This document shows positions 46,001 through 56,864 of a stretch of DNA of 64,000 nt, piece by piece. The notes under the pieces were generated by a model. It did not search any database. It saw only the letters and a program-made list of their open reading frames with translations, and was not told the origin of the DNA. The stretch is taken from positions 6,510,001 to 6,574,000 of the forward strand of contig CM057136.1 in NCBI GenBank assembly GCA_029964075.1. The letters are read 5' to 3'. Every line of letters starts with the position of its first letter. The first letter of the stretch is position 1. A program made the position numbers and the translations under genes. Source of the stretch: Patiria pectinifera (lineage: Eukaryota > Echinodermata > Asteroidea > Valvatida > Asterinidae).

Positions 46001-47018
46001 ACGCTGCTTGGTCCTGCATGTAGAAGGCCTGTCCTCTGTGGAGCATAAACATAATCTGTCGGTGAGTTTTACAAATTGTAAACATGGTAAAGGATGAAAA
46101 TCATTGTTTGCTGTACATGTGTTCTACAATGTAGCTAAGACATATTGGTCAAGAACCCATAAAATGGGCGTTTTTAAAAGGGTTGATAAAACAATGGCTG
46201 GTTGGTTTTGAACACTTTTATGGTGTCCATAAAATTTGGGCCTCAATGAAATCAGTCACTTTTGCCATTTTAGTGGTTGAAAATTCGCAATCTTCATTTG
46301 GGCATGTGCAGTACTACCATTGAGTCATTGCCTGATTCAGAATGATGGGTTTCTATTCTATATTCTATGTCATTCTGCTGATGAGTGCCTTAGGGTACGA
46401 AACAGTCTGTCCAGAAGAGAAATATGCCAAAGTTTGATTAGCTCATGTCCTGAATTTATTGCATAATTATATTTCGTCCTCGTCGTCGAGACTCACACTG
46501 GTAATACGGTTTGCACCACCCTTTGAAGAAAATGGATCATTACTTTATTCATAAAAATGCAAATTAGCCCTAGCACGCTGGGTATAAAGCCCCCAAGAAT
46601 CCACTGAAGCATGTCTCCTTGTAGATCTAAGGTACTGGTCCTGGCTGAGGACTCAAGATGGGTAGGAGTCTGAAGAGAACTGAGGCATCAAGGGAGGGAG
46701 GTGAGTCTCTCCTCCTCGGCCTCATATAATTCCAATTATATGGCAGGTAAGAACCCTTACATAATTAGAAATTATAGCTCTACATACATGAATTTATTGC
46801 AGATGTATCAAGCACTGTTAATTGTGATAGAAGACGATTTTATTGGATATGTAAGATATTTTGTACGTACCTGAGTCGTCACTTTCATCTTGATTGGGAA
46901 TGTATTCCTCATCGTCGTCTTCTGTGTCCTCTAATGAAAAAGATTTAATGTTGAAATCAAATGTTTTGGGGGTAACATTGGTTCTGGTCGGTCTGTTCGT
47001 CATTTCAGCCAGTTTCAT
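43029..47018 (-). CDS. Zinc-finger tyrosine-recombinase protein (Crypton-like), exons 1 and 2
   Basis: Exon 1 (47018-46871) encodes MKLAEMTNRPTRTNVTPKTF and an acidic tail, ending DDS plus one base before GTACGT. Exon 2 (44672-43029) starts after TAG with GA, completing Gly, and stays open for about 547 codons to GGAG|GTTAGT. Approximate residues: 58-76 C2H2 finger CPYCGVFQTQLKRHIVAKH; a second Cys/His cluster CGKCHGFYSRRYFWSHRLYC; then the recombinase core with MFNFRRGGEPARL (first Arg), TGKGNDHLVPVLFP (the Lys hairpin, like GKGN..LVP of XerC/D), TATQMRHRGSTIYA (second Arg; the usual His of HxxR is Thr) and YKHMGHSALVNSNIYQ (GHS and nucleophile Tyr near 576). Five of six core positions remain, so strand cleavage is possible. 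Crypton transposons and their domesticated relatives have such domains; DIRS/Ngaro would bring a reverse transcriptase, absent here. Exon 3 is probably 36945-36832. Role unknown. Confidence 0.85.
44797..44960. repeat. Near-perfect palindrome (48-bp perfect inner stem) in intron 1
   Basis: 44824-44871 and 44885-44932 are exact inverse copies over 48 bases, and pairing continues outward with a few mismatches to GGGAATAAATGTGTGCTC / GAGCACACATTTATTCCC. The loop is 13 bases. It lies 125 bases upstream of the exon 2 acceptor, in the intron of the minus-strand recombinase gene. Confidence 0.9.
44958..45438. mobile_element. MITE with TCCCATTCATAAATACCT ends
   Basis: CCCATTCATAAATACCT at about 44958 is inverted as AGGTATTTATGAATATGGGA near 45419-45438. 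Interior GC-rich words (GACGCGCGCGTAGC, CATGGACGCGATG). Partial likeness to the flank at 14782-14960. Confidence 0.6.
45439..46870. other. Rest of intron 1 of the recombinase gene
   Basis: Apart from the hAT at 45809-45952 and a C-run at 45756-45769, no repeat ends or coding sequence were recognised. It separates exon 1 from exon 2 of the minus-strand gene. Confidence 0.45.
45809..45952. mobile_element. hAT MITE, 6-bp target duplication
   Basis: Ends CAGGCATGCAACTTTTCCTC and inverse CCAGTTGCATGCCTG, flanked by CATAAT (45803-45808) and CATCAT (45953-45958). Same family as 52307-52432. Confidence 0.8.
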
Positions 47019-47255
47019 TTTTGCATTTTCGATTTTGTGTCAGGTTAGGTCAGGTTGGTCAGGTTAAGCCATGTTGGGAAAACCTGAAATAAACCGAAAT
47101 ACATGTAGTTCAAAAATGTACATGGTACAATATTTATTGCGGAGTCACTGTGTCCTGTACGACCAATGTGGTTTCTGATCTATCATGCAATACAGGGCGA
47201 GTAAAAGAAACCTTGAAACCCAAATGTCAGGACCATTGTTTTACTTTTAGTCAAG
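47019..47255 (-). promoter_or_regulatory. Upstream flank of the recombinase gene
   Basis: Directly upstream of the ATG of the minus-strand gene, the phrase CAGGTTRGGTCAGGTTGGTC (47039-47065 on the plus strand) repeats a CAGGTTA/GTCAGG word three or more times. It may belong to the 5' untranslated region or promoter. I see no clear TATA box. The frame is open for several codons upstream, so an earlier exon or start is possible. Confidence 0.3.
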
Positions 47256-47415
47256 TTCTGCATGTACATGTAGCACTTTCAAAATCTAGGATATGAAAGC
47301 CCAATTCATAAGCTTCATTTTAGTACAAGAATCATTCACATCACTAATGTACAGGTACATGTACTTTTCAAGTTACAGAGTTTAAACACAACCACCGTTT
47401 TAAAGTTCTGTCCAC
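47256..47415 (+). repeat. Interspersed repeat copy 2
   Basis: Counterpart of 26101-26262 with the same phrase order. Confidence 0.6.
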
Positions 47416-47909
47416 GGATCAGAAAAAAGGTGTGTTCTTTCAGCAAAATGAAACAATTCACACACATCCTTATGTGATTTATTTTCGTTTTGCTGAAAGA
47501 ACAATGAACTGTTATTTTTTTTCTCTTTTGGACTTTTTTCAAATCATATTGACTTCAAACCTGGCTCAAACTTACAATGTAGACCACTATCAGGATGGAA
47601 ATTTCGGAAAATGTGTGACGTCATCATGACGTCATCAAAAATGTGAATTTTTTTTTACTCTCCCCCCCCCCAAAAAATAAGGTGTGTCCAATCGCTATGA
47701 AACTTGGTGGATAGGTAGGGATTGATAAAAGCATTCAAAATGTGAAGTGACATCATCTGATTTCTTATTTTTTGGGGGGGGGAATTTTAATATTTTCTTA
47801 AAATTAGCAAAAATAACATGTGTATGTTTTAGATACTGGGTCATTAAAGTGTGACTTGCACTTAAAAAAACAAGTTCAAAAAACAGTAAAATTTCTGTTT
47901 TTATTTTAA
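47416..47909. repeat. First block of the TGACGTCA-rich repeat
   Basis: Contains AATGTGTGACGTCATCATGA and ATGAAACTTGGTGGATAGGT, as in the units at 49095-50385, but diverged and interrupted by T- and C-runs. No gene. Confidence 0.55.
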
Positions 47910-48363
47910 TCTATGATATGTGTGATGTAAGCATCTTGTAAAATTATGGCACCTGGTGTGAAGTCATTTTCAAGAAAATGGTATTTTTGTATACATTTCC
48001 AACGGTGGTCGGCCGACCACCGTTGGAAAAACCTAACTATTTTTCAACTACTGCTGCAAATTTAACATTTTTTTTCAGTCCAAATTTTGTTTGCTATTGG
48101 TTACATGTTCATAAACGGGTGCAGGCCAGCTAGACTGGTTCCCTTGCCTTACAATTTTCCATCATCTATAAACTGATCCATTTTATCTTTTGTGGAGTCA
48201 GGGAACCAGACTACTTGAACATTTTTGTTTTTCTTGGTTTTTCCAACCTTTTCGAACACAAAACTTCAAAAATGTCAGTGTAACAATATTTGATCTATTA
48301 TACTAACCCCTCAAATAGTTCATTTCTGAAAATTACAGCAAAAGCCCATGATGTACATTCCCT
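47910..48363 (+). mobile_element. TTAA-targeting transposon (family 1), left end degraded
   Basis: Right end TGATGTACATTCCCT followed by TTAA (48364-48367). Shares CACCTGGTGTGAAGTCATTT, CCAGCTAGACTGGTTCCCT and GAGTCAGGGAACCAGACTA with 61814-62339. The left AGGGAATATA end is not recognisable. Carries the hairpin at 47999-48026. Confidence 0.75.
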
Positions 48364-48367
48364 TTAA

Positions 48368-49094
48368 AAGTATAGAGGTTTCTCAACCCAAAATACATTT
48401 TTCTAAGTTATTTATTTTCTGAAATTCAAATGTAATGTATGTAACATGGTGTCCCGTTTGTGCTGTAACAACAGTTATGAGGTTGATAACTTGTGACATG
48501 TGATATGCGTTGACATTAGTCAGTGAGCCCAATACTTGAAATATCGACCTATTTGAACCAGGACTTCGGACCATAGAGAAATGGCCAGTTGGTTAATGTA
48601 CTGAAAGACTCCATTACAAACGCGGTACAAAATGTACAGAAAACGCTTCAAATTTTGCTGTTGGTGAATTTTAGTTACTAAATGTTATATTGCAATCTAT
48701 TTGTCATTTGAAGTATAGAAATGTGCTATAACATTGTACATACCATATTGGGAGATATGTATTAAACATTAATGTCATAATATTTAACGTACGTCCACAA
48801 AACATGTAAAACTGCATAAACCACAGTGACCATGGTGACTTATGGAATAGGCTAAAAATGAACATTGAAGTAAAGACTCTATACATTTGCAGACTTAGTA
48901 ATCAAAATATGATGTAAAATGAAGCCTAATTTAAAAATTCCCATTTAGCTGTAACGTACATGTATGTAACATTTGTCAACCATGCACCTACATGTACATG
49001 TAGTCTTAATTTATATTTGAATGTTATGATTTGTGAATAGTACAAGATGTATTCATGGGTAGCTTCACTTCAAATATATTTTAAAGCGAATTGT
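48368..49094. other. Intergenic stretch, no supported gene
   Basis: AT-rich with TACATGTA words. No coding or repeat feature recognised. Confidence 0.35.
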
Positions 49095-50385
49095 TAGCTG
49101 TTTCGGTGTACACGCCAAAACAGCTCTTGTTTTTGTTATTTTCCCCCTTTTTCCCCCCCACTTTTTTTCTCATACATGTAGGATAACACGTGTTTTCGTT
49201 CTACAAGTCACTTTTTGCCTTTTTCCAAATCTGATCGACTTCAAACCTGGCACACAGTTAGACTATGATCTGAAGATGTATGCCGAAACTTTTCGTCATC
49301 ATGACGTCATCACGTGTCACGTGACATCATCCTAAAAGAGCATACTTCAAGGTCCTATATCTACAGAACCGGAAGTCCGATTTGGTTCAAACTTGGTATG
49401 CAAGTATTTTGCAAGTATAGACGAAAATTGCAGTGACGTCATGATGACGTCATCGTGTGATTTTATTAAAATTATTCAATTTTTGGACCTCTTACTCATA
49501 TCTCATGAACGGAATGTGGTAAATTCGAAATTCTTTTTGTAACAGGTTTGTTAGGTCATAGATAGATGTCCAAAATTTCGTAAAATGTGTGACGTCATCA
49601 TGACGTCATCAAAAACGTGATTTTTTGATTCACATATAAGGGTATGTCCGATCTTTATGAAACTTGGTGGGTAGGTAGGTATAGATAACAGCATTCGAAA
49701 TCTGAAGTGACGTCATCATGACGTCATCATGACGTCATCATCTGATTTTTTATGAATTTTTCAAATTTTAATATTTTCTTCAAATTTTGCAAAAATTATA
49801 TAAAATACGGTCCGATTGACTTCAAACCTGGCACACACTTAAACAACCATCTGAAGATGTATGCCAAATCATGACGTCATCATGACGTCATCACGTGTCA
49901 CATGACGTCGTCCTAAAGGTGCATACTTTACGACCCTACATCTACAGAACCGGAGGTCCAATTGGGTTCAAACTTGGTATGCAAGTATTCTGAGACGTGT
50001 TATAGACAAAAATTGCAGTGACGTCACGATGACGTCATCATGTGATTTTATATAAATTATGCAATATTTGGACCTTTTACTCAAATCTCATCAATGGAAC
50101 ATGGTAAATTCAAAATTCTTTTTGTAACATGTTTGTTAGGTGAAAGATAGATACACAAAATTTCATAAAATGTGTGACGTCATCATGACGTCATCAAAAA
50201 CGCGTTTTGTGATTCACATATAAGGGTATGTCCGATCGTAATGAAACTTGGTGGGTAGGTAAGTATAGATAAAAGCATTCAAAATCTGAAGTGACGTCAT
50301 CATGACGTCATCGTCTGATTTTTTATGAATTTTTCAAATTTTAATATTTTCTTCACTAATCAAACGGTCGAAACAGCTCAGTGTT
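49095..50385. repeat. Two tandem ~590-bp units rich in TGACGTCA octamers
   Basis: The phrase GACTTCAAACCTGGCACACA recurs near 49228 and 49818, as do CATCTACAGAACCGGA-like words, TTCAAACTTGGTATGCAAGT and ATGAAACTTGGTGGGTAGGT, giving two units of about 590 bp. Each has clusters TGACGTCATCATGACGTCAT, the palindromic CRE/ATF octamer. I count about 16 octamers here and 19 in 47600-51050. AACAGCT words near both edges (49100, 50368) are inverted and may be element ends. Confidence 0.8.
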
Positions 50386-51480
50386 TGTCCACAAATACAT
50401 TTCTAGTTTAAATTTGCTTCACTCTATGTAGGAGGAAAAATGGAATGTTACGTATGTAACAATTGGACACCAAAATGATTTTTGTTCTTAACGTGAATTT
50501 TTATACATGGAAAGCACATGGAGACGATAATTTAAAAGAAAAAATAACATGTCCTAACTGCTGATGGTTCACAATCACTCCACTTTCAATCAGGACATGT
50601 CTGTTTTCAGTTGTTGTTATGCCCATGTTACGTTTGTTACATATTGGACACCAAATGTTACAAACATTAGTTGTCAAAAAGAAGTAAAATAGATAACAGT
50701 TTATCAGGAAATAGAAGAGTTCTAACCCCTTATGTTGCATGTCACATTTTTGGTCTCTTTCTTTGTGCGCTATTTTCACACCAAATAACTGATGAAAATT
50801 AATCCCCATGTCCAGTGGTCATAAAGTTATCTCCTTTATATCTCTCACTCTATATGCAGATGAGAAAGCACTAAAAAGACCAAAATGTAACAGGAAGGTT
50901 ATTCATTCTGGATCCAACTTTCTCATCCCAAAATCTCTCCAGTATCAAATACAAACACACATACAAAACAGTCAAACTTGGCACACACTTAGACCACCAT
51001 CTTAAGATTCAGGTCGAATCATGACGTCATCATAACGTCATCCTCAATTCTACTTTTTTATTACTGGTGTATTACTGATTTATTACTGATTTATTACCCA
51101 CAGTGCCTTGCGGCCTGCCTGATATGCGGCGCTCTGCAAATTTTCTCAGTCTTTCCTCAGCCATTTTTTATAGCTAAGTTCTTAGTTTTATTAAACTTTT
51201 TGTCTTTAATTGTTGTTTCTCCAAGTTGCAGTTGGGTCATTTTTTGGTAATGTTTCTTTGGTCGTTTACGGGTACTTTGCGGGAGTGAGTCCTCGCACAG
51301 CACAGGTTGCCAGTCACTCACTCCCTTACAGTATGAGACTGTGTGCCTGAGGCTTTGCACAGGTTGCAAGTAGCTCACGCCGTACCCATCTAGCGAGGCT
51401 TCGCACAGGTTGCAGGCTGCTCGCTTCCCACATGTACATGACCACAATTTGCATTCAAACCTATTAAAATCCATTTTTTT
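50386..51480. other. Stretch with one diverged CRE unit and short internal repeats
   Basis: One more TGACGTCATCATAACGTCAT site lies near 51021. At 51280-51435 the phrase GCACAGGTTGC(A/C)AG recurs three times. The minus-strand frame 51157-51474 runs over these repeats and is not recognised. Confidence 0.4.
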
Positions 51481-51855
51481 CGATGGACAATAGTTGTCAC
51501 ATCATTGTTTACAACTTACAAGCATGTATGCATACATGCGTGTACACGTTTAAACATACATACACGTATCAATTCGCATGCAATTTTCCATATAGAATGT
51601 AATTGCCCTGCACACTGTTTCTATAATGGTGGTTTTAGATTTAAAGATTAAGTTTTTTTCACTCTCCTCACTGACCTTGATCCATGACAGGTGGATGACT
51701 TGCAGTGTGGGGTGTTGGGGAGTGGGGGGAGCCAAGGACATCCGCTAGATTTTGAAATAAACATGAGACATTAAAATGTACATCAAAAACGCTTGTGAAT
51801 GTCGGGTTCCTACTGTAGTATGCGTTTACTACGGTACCTACCGGTACATACATAC
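51481..51855 (+). repeat. Repeated module, copy 3
   Basis: Starts GATGGACAATAGTTGTCACA and ends ACTACGGTACCTACCGG, same landmark order as the copy at 37695-38300. Confidence 0.8.
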
Positions 51856-51859
51856 ATAC

Positions 51860-51933
51860 TGATTTTGCCGACGCACATGGCGACGCGCGCACATACCAGA
51901 AACCGGAAACTTTTTGGGGGGGGGGGGGGGGCC
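51860..51933. repeat. Right-end fragment of the PIF/Harbinger-like MITE
   Basis: GATTTTGCCGACGCACATGG through ACCAGAAACCGG and a G-run to GGCC followed by TAA. The left part is missing; the uninterrupted word GCGCACATACCAG gives the empty site for the insertion at 60951-62620. Confidence 0.75.
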
Positions 51934-53655
51934 TAATTGGAAGCAAACAGGTATTTTTGTCCTTCAGTTTTAACCATCAGGGGGAGGGGGGGGGGCAGAA
52001 TCCCCTCCCCCTCCTGCTGTGAGATGGTGAAAATCAATATTACCCGGCTCTTTTAGGGTTAAGCCTTTTTAAAATTAAAAAAAAAAAAAAATCAATATTC
52101 TGTGATGGACAATAGTTGTCACATCTTTGTTTACAAGTACCCCTTATGTAAAATGTACCATGATACATTTGTACAAGTACACGTATGGCTAGCCCTTACA
52201 GTTCTGAATCCTCCAATTTTAATATCATTTTGCACACCCCCTAACATGTACCCATTCGCATGCAATTTTCCATATATTGCTGTGCACTAGTACTGTTTCT
52301 AAGATGCAGGCATGCAACTTTTCCTCGGATCAGCTGATTTCCTCTTTTTTTTATTCCCATTTCTGTCATTCAAAATAGAAAAAACACTGAACAAAGTCTT
52401 CTGAATTTTCGAATTTCGAAGTTGCATGCCTGAAGATGGCGGTTTTAGATTTGAAGATGAAGTTTCTTCAATACATGTACATGTACTCTCCTCACTGACC
52501 TTGATCCATGACAGGTGGATGACTTGCAGTATGGGGTACATGTTTGTATGCTGTTGGAAAAGAAAAGAATGAAAACTGGTACATGTAAGTATTAACATTA
52601 AGTCGTACAATAGGCTATAGATTGCAGTACATGTACATGTACATCGTTATCTATAGAAACATGTTTGAAGCTGGGGTACGTTATTCATCATTTCATGAAT
52701 ATGTAACATGTGTAATGTTATAGCTGATCTACATGGAAATACTTCACTTCAGAAATATTACGCAAATTTCAAGTCATGTACCGGTACATGTTCAGTCAAC
52801 TCTTGTTAATATACAAATTCTGGATAAATAACCAAAATAAATTCTTCGTCTTGACTGTGCATTTACATGTACTAGTGCAGTGCCCTTCTAAAATGTGCAT
52901 GTTCGGGAAGTGCAAACTGCTTTGCCGCTGGTATTTGTTGCATGTTTGCATAGTTTTTGAGAACTGCTCGTGCAAACAATGCATGCGATTCAATGGTGTT
53001 GTTTTCACAGGTTGAACACACACTCACGTCAAAGTTTGTGCCAAGTTTGAAATTGTTTGGGCGAGTGGTTCTCGAAAAAGCTGCAAAAAAATAGCGCAGA
53101 TATTCACCCCTACTGGACAATGATGGCATCGCCCTGCAGTAAGGTTGCTCAGTCGGCATGGTCGGCCGACCGCCTACAATGGTCGCTCAGTCGACTGCAA
53201 AAATAACATGCCCATGCAGCCACCACATACGTGTACATACCGAAACATGGTATGCAGTGCAGCTATTCACCCATACTGGACAATGGTAACGCCCTACAAT
53301 GCACGTGCGCAAGCCCGTCCTTTTTGCATTGTTTGCGTCATATTGAGCAAGCGCGCTTTGGCTTAAACATGACGTAAACAATTGAGAAGAACATTATTGC
53401 ACAGTGTTCTAGGCTATACACTGGCACATTAGCCCGCAGAAAATATTACTTTTTTGAAACTTTTTTTCGAGAACCGCTCATCCCAAAAAACTCCAAACTT
53501 GACACTGCACAATCAATATCCCCATCATTTTCAACTTCATACGGTGCCCGGTTCTGGAGATAATCGATGGACAGACAGACACACAGAGATTCCTGGAATT
53601 ATATGTAGTAAGGACAAGGAATGTACACAATGAACGGGACAAGCACTCCACTTAA
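51934..53655 (+). repeat. Segmental duplication block, copy B
   Basis: Nearly identical to 62660-64000 (copy C), apart from the hAT at 52307-52432, which copy C lacks, and a 42-base stretch near 53031-53072 missing in copy C. Overlaps copy A (40583-41275) in its first part. Contains a Cys-rich 42-codon frame on the plus strand at 52892-53015 in both copies, which is preserved simply because the copies are young. Ends GCACTCCACTTAA, the empty TTAA site. Confidence 0.85.
52307..52432. mobile_element. hAT MITE, 126 bp, exact 6-bp target duplication
   Basis: Ends CAGGCATGCAACTT and inverse AAGTTGCATGCCTG, flanked by AAGATG on both sides (52301-52306, 52433-52438). The duplicate at 63019 region reads TCTAAGATGACGG with a single AAGATG, i.e. 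empty. Confidence 0.92.
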
Positions 53656-53783
53656 AGAGAAAAAAACAACATTTTATTTTAGGCTGTATCCGCTGAGTTA
53701 ATTTGTATTATAAATGAGAGTTGATGGTACAAATATCATTATTTTGTACATAATATGCTATTATGTATGTTTACTGTACTAAC

Positions 53784-54962
53784 CTCCATCCATTTCTAGA
53801 AGTCTTTTGCCAACTTTTGTGATGGCTTCTTCAGCAAGAGGGGCCTGGTATATGTTACTATTGACCAGGGCTGAGTGGCCCATGTGTTTATAGAAGAGTG
53901 ACCTCTCAGACTGAGGAACATCAAGAGAGGCGTAGATTGTGCTGTCTGGAGCTTTCAGGTTTGATAAGGAACACATTTTTTTGACAGTGTGCTAGCCGGA
54001 TATGTGATTCCCTGACTGTAGTATGCTGGTCCTGGCCTCCTTGCACGCAATTATGGCCATGGCTGCCTGGCAGTCTGTTGGGAAAAGCACGGGGACGAGG
54101 TGGTCGTTGCCCTTGCCAGTTTGATGTGTGATTTTCATTTCTGAAAACAACTGTCGTTCCACCTCGTCCACAGCACGGAACTTGTCTGCATCAGCCTGCA
54201 TCAGACTCCTCCCACTCCCTCAACAACAAGCTAAAAAAGCTCTCTACCTCTCCTGAAATTAAACATTGTGATTCTGCAAGCTGCCAGGTCTCGAAGCTTC
54301 ACAAAGTCATAAGAATCCCAAAAGGTGAATTTGTCTGAAGTCATCTTATGAATTTCGTTGACTGTAAAGTCTCTGAGTGTATTTATGTCCTGCTCGAGTG
54401 GGAGTTGTTCAGATTTTCTCAGCTTTACCTGTCTGTGAGTGTTCTGTTGGTAGGTGATGAAGTAATGATGGAGGTCTGAAACCTGGACGAACTTTTCGAC
54501 ATCGTCTGCATCTTTATCCCTGCCTTGTATGAGGTAAGTCCCTTTAACAATGTTAGCGGTTGTCTTCAGCAGTTAAAAGACTGCTTTTTTCAATCCTGCT
54601 TTGATTCCAGATCCAGATGTGTCTTTGACGTTGCAAGTGTATTCAGTGATCGACTCCTGTAGTATGTCAAATTGCTGTCGATCATCAAGCATATCAGCTG
54701 CTGTTTCGGTACCTTTGACTGGTTCGTCACTTTCCGCATTCTTTTGGCGAAAGACAAGATACAACGATCCAAGACATCTCATGTCTGATCAAACTGACCT
54801 CTTTACACGCTGCTATACCATACAAATTATGGCATCATTGCAGCACAAGTAAGTTACCGACAACATCGTCTCTCAATCCACTGAGGATTTCATCCTTAAA
54901 ACTATCCCTTACCAAATCAGGCAGAGGCTGGAGCAGAGAGGTGGAAACTGCTTTGGCACTTA
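53784..54962 (-). pseudogene. Decayed copy of recombinase exon 2
   Basis: Follows the sequence of 43029-44672 from the donor end (EMDGG, YKHMGHSALVNSNIYQ) inward, but with many lesions: the stretch encoding the second-arginine box (TATQMRHRG region) is precisely missing, several other short segments are deleted, a TAA interrupts the KNAVFYLLK region near 54575, and other frameshifts occur. The N-terminal zinc fingers are absent. The flank 53655-53783 also matches 42903-43028. This is a duplicated, non-functional gene copy. Confidence 0.9.
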
Positions 54963-55281
54963 ACTTATGGCTCCTGGGTGCTCCTGGGTGCTATAAGCTG
55001 TTTCCTGGATACCGGCATCTTTGACATTTTGGGGGGCATAACATTGAAAATATGTCCCATCATGCTCAGCTGCTGTTGCCTGATGGGACATATTTCCATT
55101 GTAATTGCCCCCCCCCCTCCCCATTTAAATATGGCGGTATCCACGAAATGGCTTATGTTCTGTTTGTACAGTCATAGCTCAGGTGTTTCCCTATAATTCA
55201 TACTATTAAACTTGTACAAAGGTGTGTAAAGTATGTGAACATGTAAAAGGGTGTCTGTATATTAGCTAAGGACTAACTTAC
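54963..55281. other. Duplication boundary stretch, no gene
   Basis: The pseudogene homology stops at 54962. CATATTTCCATTGTAATTGC and CATTGAAAATATGTCCCATC on either side of 55070 form a small hairpin (TGTCCCATCA..TGATGGGACA). From 55245 similarity to 36805 onward begins. Confidence 0.45.
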
Positions 55282-55395
55282 TTGGTAAACCAGTGGCAGT
55301 GCCATCCACCCACTTCTGAAAATGCTTCACCACCAGTGCCGTCTCTTTTTGCGACCACTTGATGTATTCCTTTCTTTTTCTGGTCACATTTGAAC
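55282..55395 (-). pseudogene. Second copy of recombinase exon 3
   Basis: Same 114 bases with the same splice sites as 36832-36945. It lies upstream (in gene direction) of the decayed exon 2 at 53784-54962, so it cannot serve that copy; it would serve a gene further right, outside the evidence here. Confidence 0.6.
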
Positions 55396-55745
55396 CTTGA
55401 ACATGAAGGGTGATAAAATTGTTTGTTTTTTATAGTGAAATATGTTTTGGTCTAAAAAAAACCAAGCCCTCTTGAAGAAAATAATACGATTGCTCAATAC
55501 TAGTGGATGTCCTATCAGTCTAACTATCAGTCTCTAACATGACTTTATAACGTACAACATGCCATGTGTTTGTCTACCAAAATAAGTATAGTTTATTGTT
55601 ATTTTTTCCAGTGTTCCATTCACCATGCAACATACCGGTAGTTGTCAAGTTCATGATCATGAGAGGATTTAAGAAGGTAAGCAGCCCGAGAGTAGCGTAT
55701 TTATTTTTGTAATTCAAAGTCAAACATCATTTTGTTAAAATGTTA

Positions 55746-56123
55746 GGCCAAAAAAAAAAGTCTCCGGTTTCTGTATGTGCGCGCGTCGCCGTAGCCATGC
55801 GCGTCGGCAAAATGAAAAAGTTTTTTTTTCAATACAAGATGATGTTTCAAAACGGCCAAACTCACTGGTTTGACTGGAATTCTGCTGCTGCACAATTTCA
55901 ACGGGTTTTTAGAAGGGGTTATAATTGAGAATAAGATTTATGTGGCCTCTCTGGACTCCCATATAGTTGCACTAAGTTTAGTCGGGCACCATTTGCAGTC
56001 AGCAGCCGACATTTGAAGCCAAAAAAAAAAAAAAAACAGGTAAAAAAAAAAAAAAAGCTGCGTCGCCGCACCACTTTTGGGGCAAGCTCCACACCAGAAA
56101 CTGGAGACTTTTTTTTTTTGGCC
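55746..56123. mobile_element. PIF/Harbinger-like MITE, TTA target duplication
   Basis: Ends GGCCAAAAAAAAAAGTCTCC and inverse, flanked by TTA (55743-55745, 56124-56126). The copy at 37285-37291 reads TTTTGTTATGCATT without it. Eight extra bases beside the left TTA were present before insertion or arose later. Confidence 0.88.
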
Positions 56124-56283
56124 TTATGCATTTTCTCTGTGCTTCATGCTACAATTTTGGATTTATTTTATGAAATGGAGGGCATTCAAAGGCAAAAAGC
56201 TTTAATAATGTGATGTACAACTTTGCTTTTTAGGTGCTTAAGTTTAGCAGATACATGTGTTTAAAGTTCGGAGGTCATGCTAA

Positions 56284-56593
56284 GGCCAAGTTCGGGCAAG
56301 GACCATTAGTCGACTAGTGGTTGATTTGTGACGTACCTTACGCCTGCGCACTGATAGCAACGTGCGAACGCCTCTTGTCAAATGCTTGTCAAAATGCCAT
56401 CTCAAAACTTCTGGATCCTGGCTCTCTGCTAGCGTTATGAATGCGCGCGGCTATTGGTTACCAGCGAAGCAACCAACCCCAGTAGGCTGGTTCCAAATAG
56501 TCGACTAGCGTAGTCAACCACCGTTGACTAAACAGAGTTCGGGAAAACGTTAGTTTACCATTGGTCAACTATAGTCCTTGCGCGAACTTGGCC
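56284..56593. mobile_element. PIF/Harbinger-like MITE of a second family, TAA target duplication
   Basis: Ends GGCCAAGTTCGGGCAAGGAC and inverse CCTTGCGCGAACTTGGCC, flanked by TAA (56281-56283, 56594-56596). The 37439-37450 copy shows the empty site CATGCTAATTTAAATTAG. Interior has several copies of AGTCGACTAG/GTCAAC words. Confidence 0.9.
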
Positions 56594-56864
56594 TAATTAG
56601 TCAAAGGTTCGTCGACTCGTATCTCAAAAACTAACGAGCCAAACTACAAAAAAACCCATAGTTTTGGAGATTCTCATAGAGACCAATCATCACACCAAAT
56701 ATTGTTTCAATCTGTGAGGGTCATGTTTACAATTGTGTTGCATTGATATGGAATGACACACCCATGCCAGGTTCAGTTGGCTATAATTTAGACATAAAAT
56801 CTGATTTGATATTCAAAATTGTTAAAAAAATGTAATGTCAATCATGATGGAATTGCCCTTCTGT

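Larger units (their letters stand above)
55396..56858 (+). repeat. Duplicate of 36946-37720 with two MITE insertions
   Basis: Matches 36946-37720 in order, including the candidate plus-strand exon (55612-55676). Differences are the MITEs at 55746-56123 and 56284-56593 and minor changes. Confidence 0.85.

Noticed and set aside
51157-51474. 105-codon minus-strand frame with Cys pairs
   Set aside because: It lies over short internal repeats (GCACAGGTTGC) and shows no known domain; there are no duplicates to test conservation.
52892-53015. Cys-rich small protein, identical in two blocks
   Set aside because: The two copies are part of a young duplication, so conservation of the frame is not informative.
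53500-53650. Non-LTR 3' tail (GACAGACAGACACACAGAGAT)
   Set aside because: The motif resembles tails of some RTE-type elements, but no coding part or target duplication is present.
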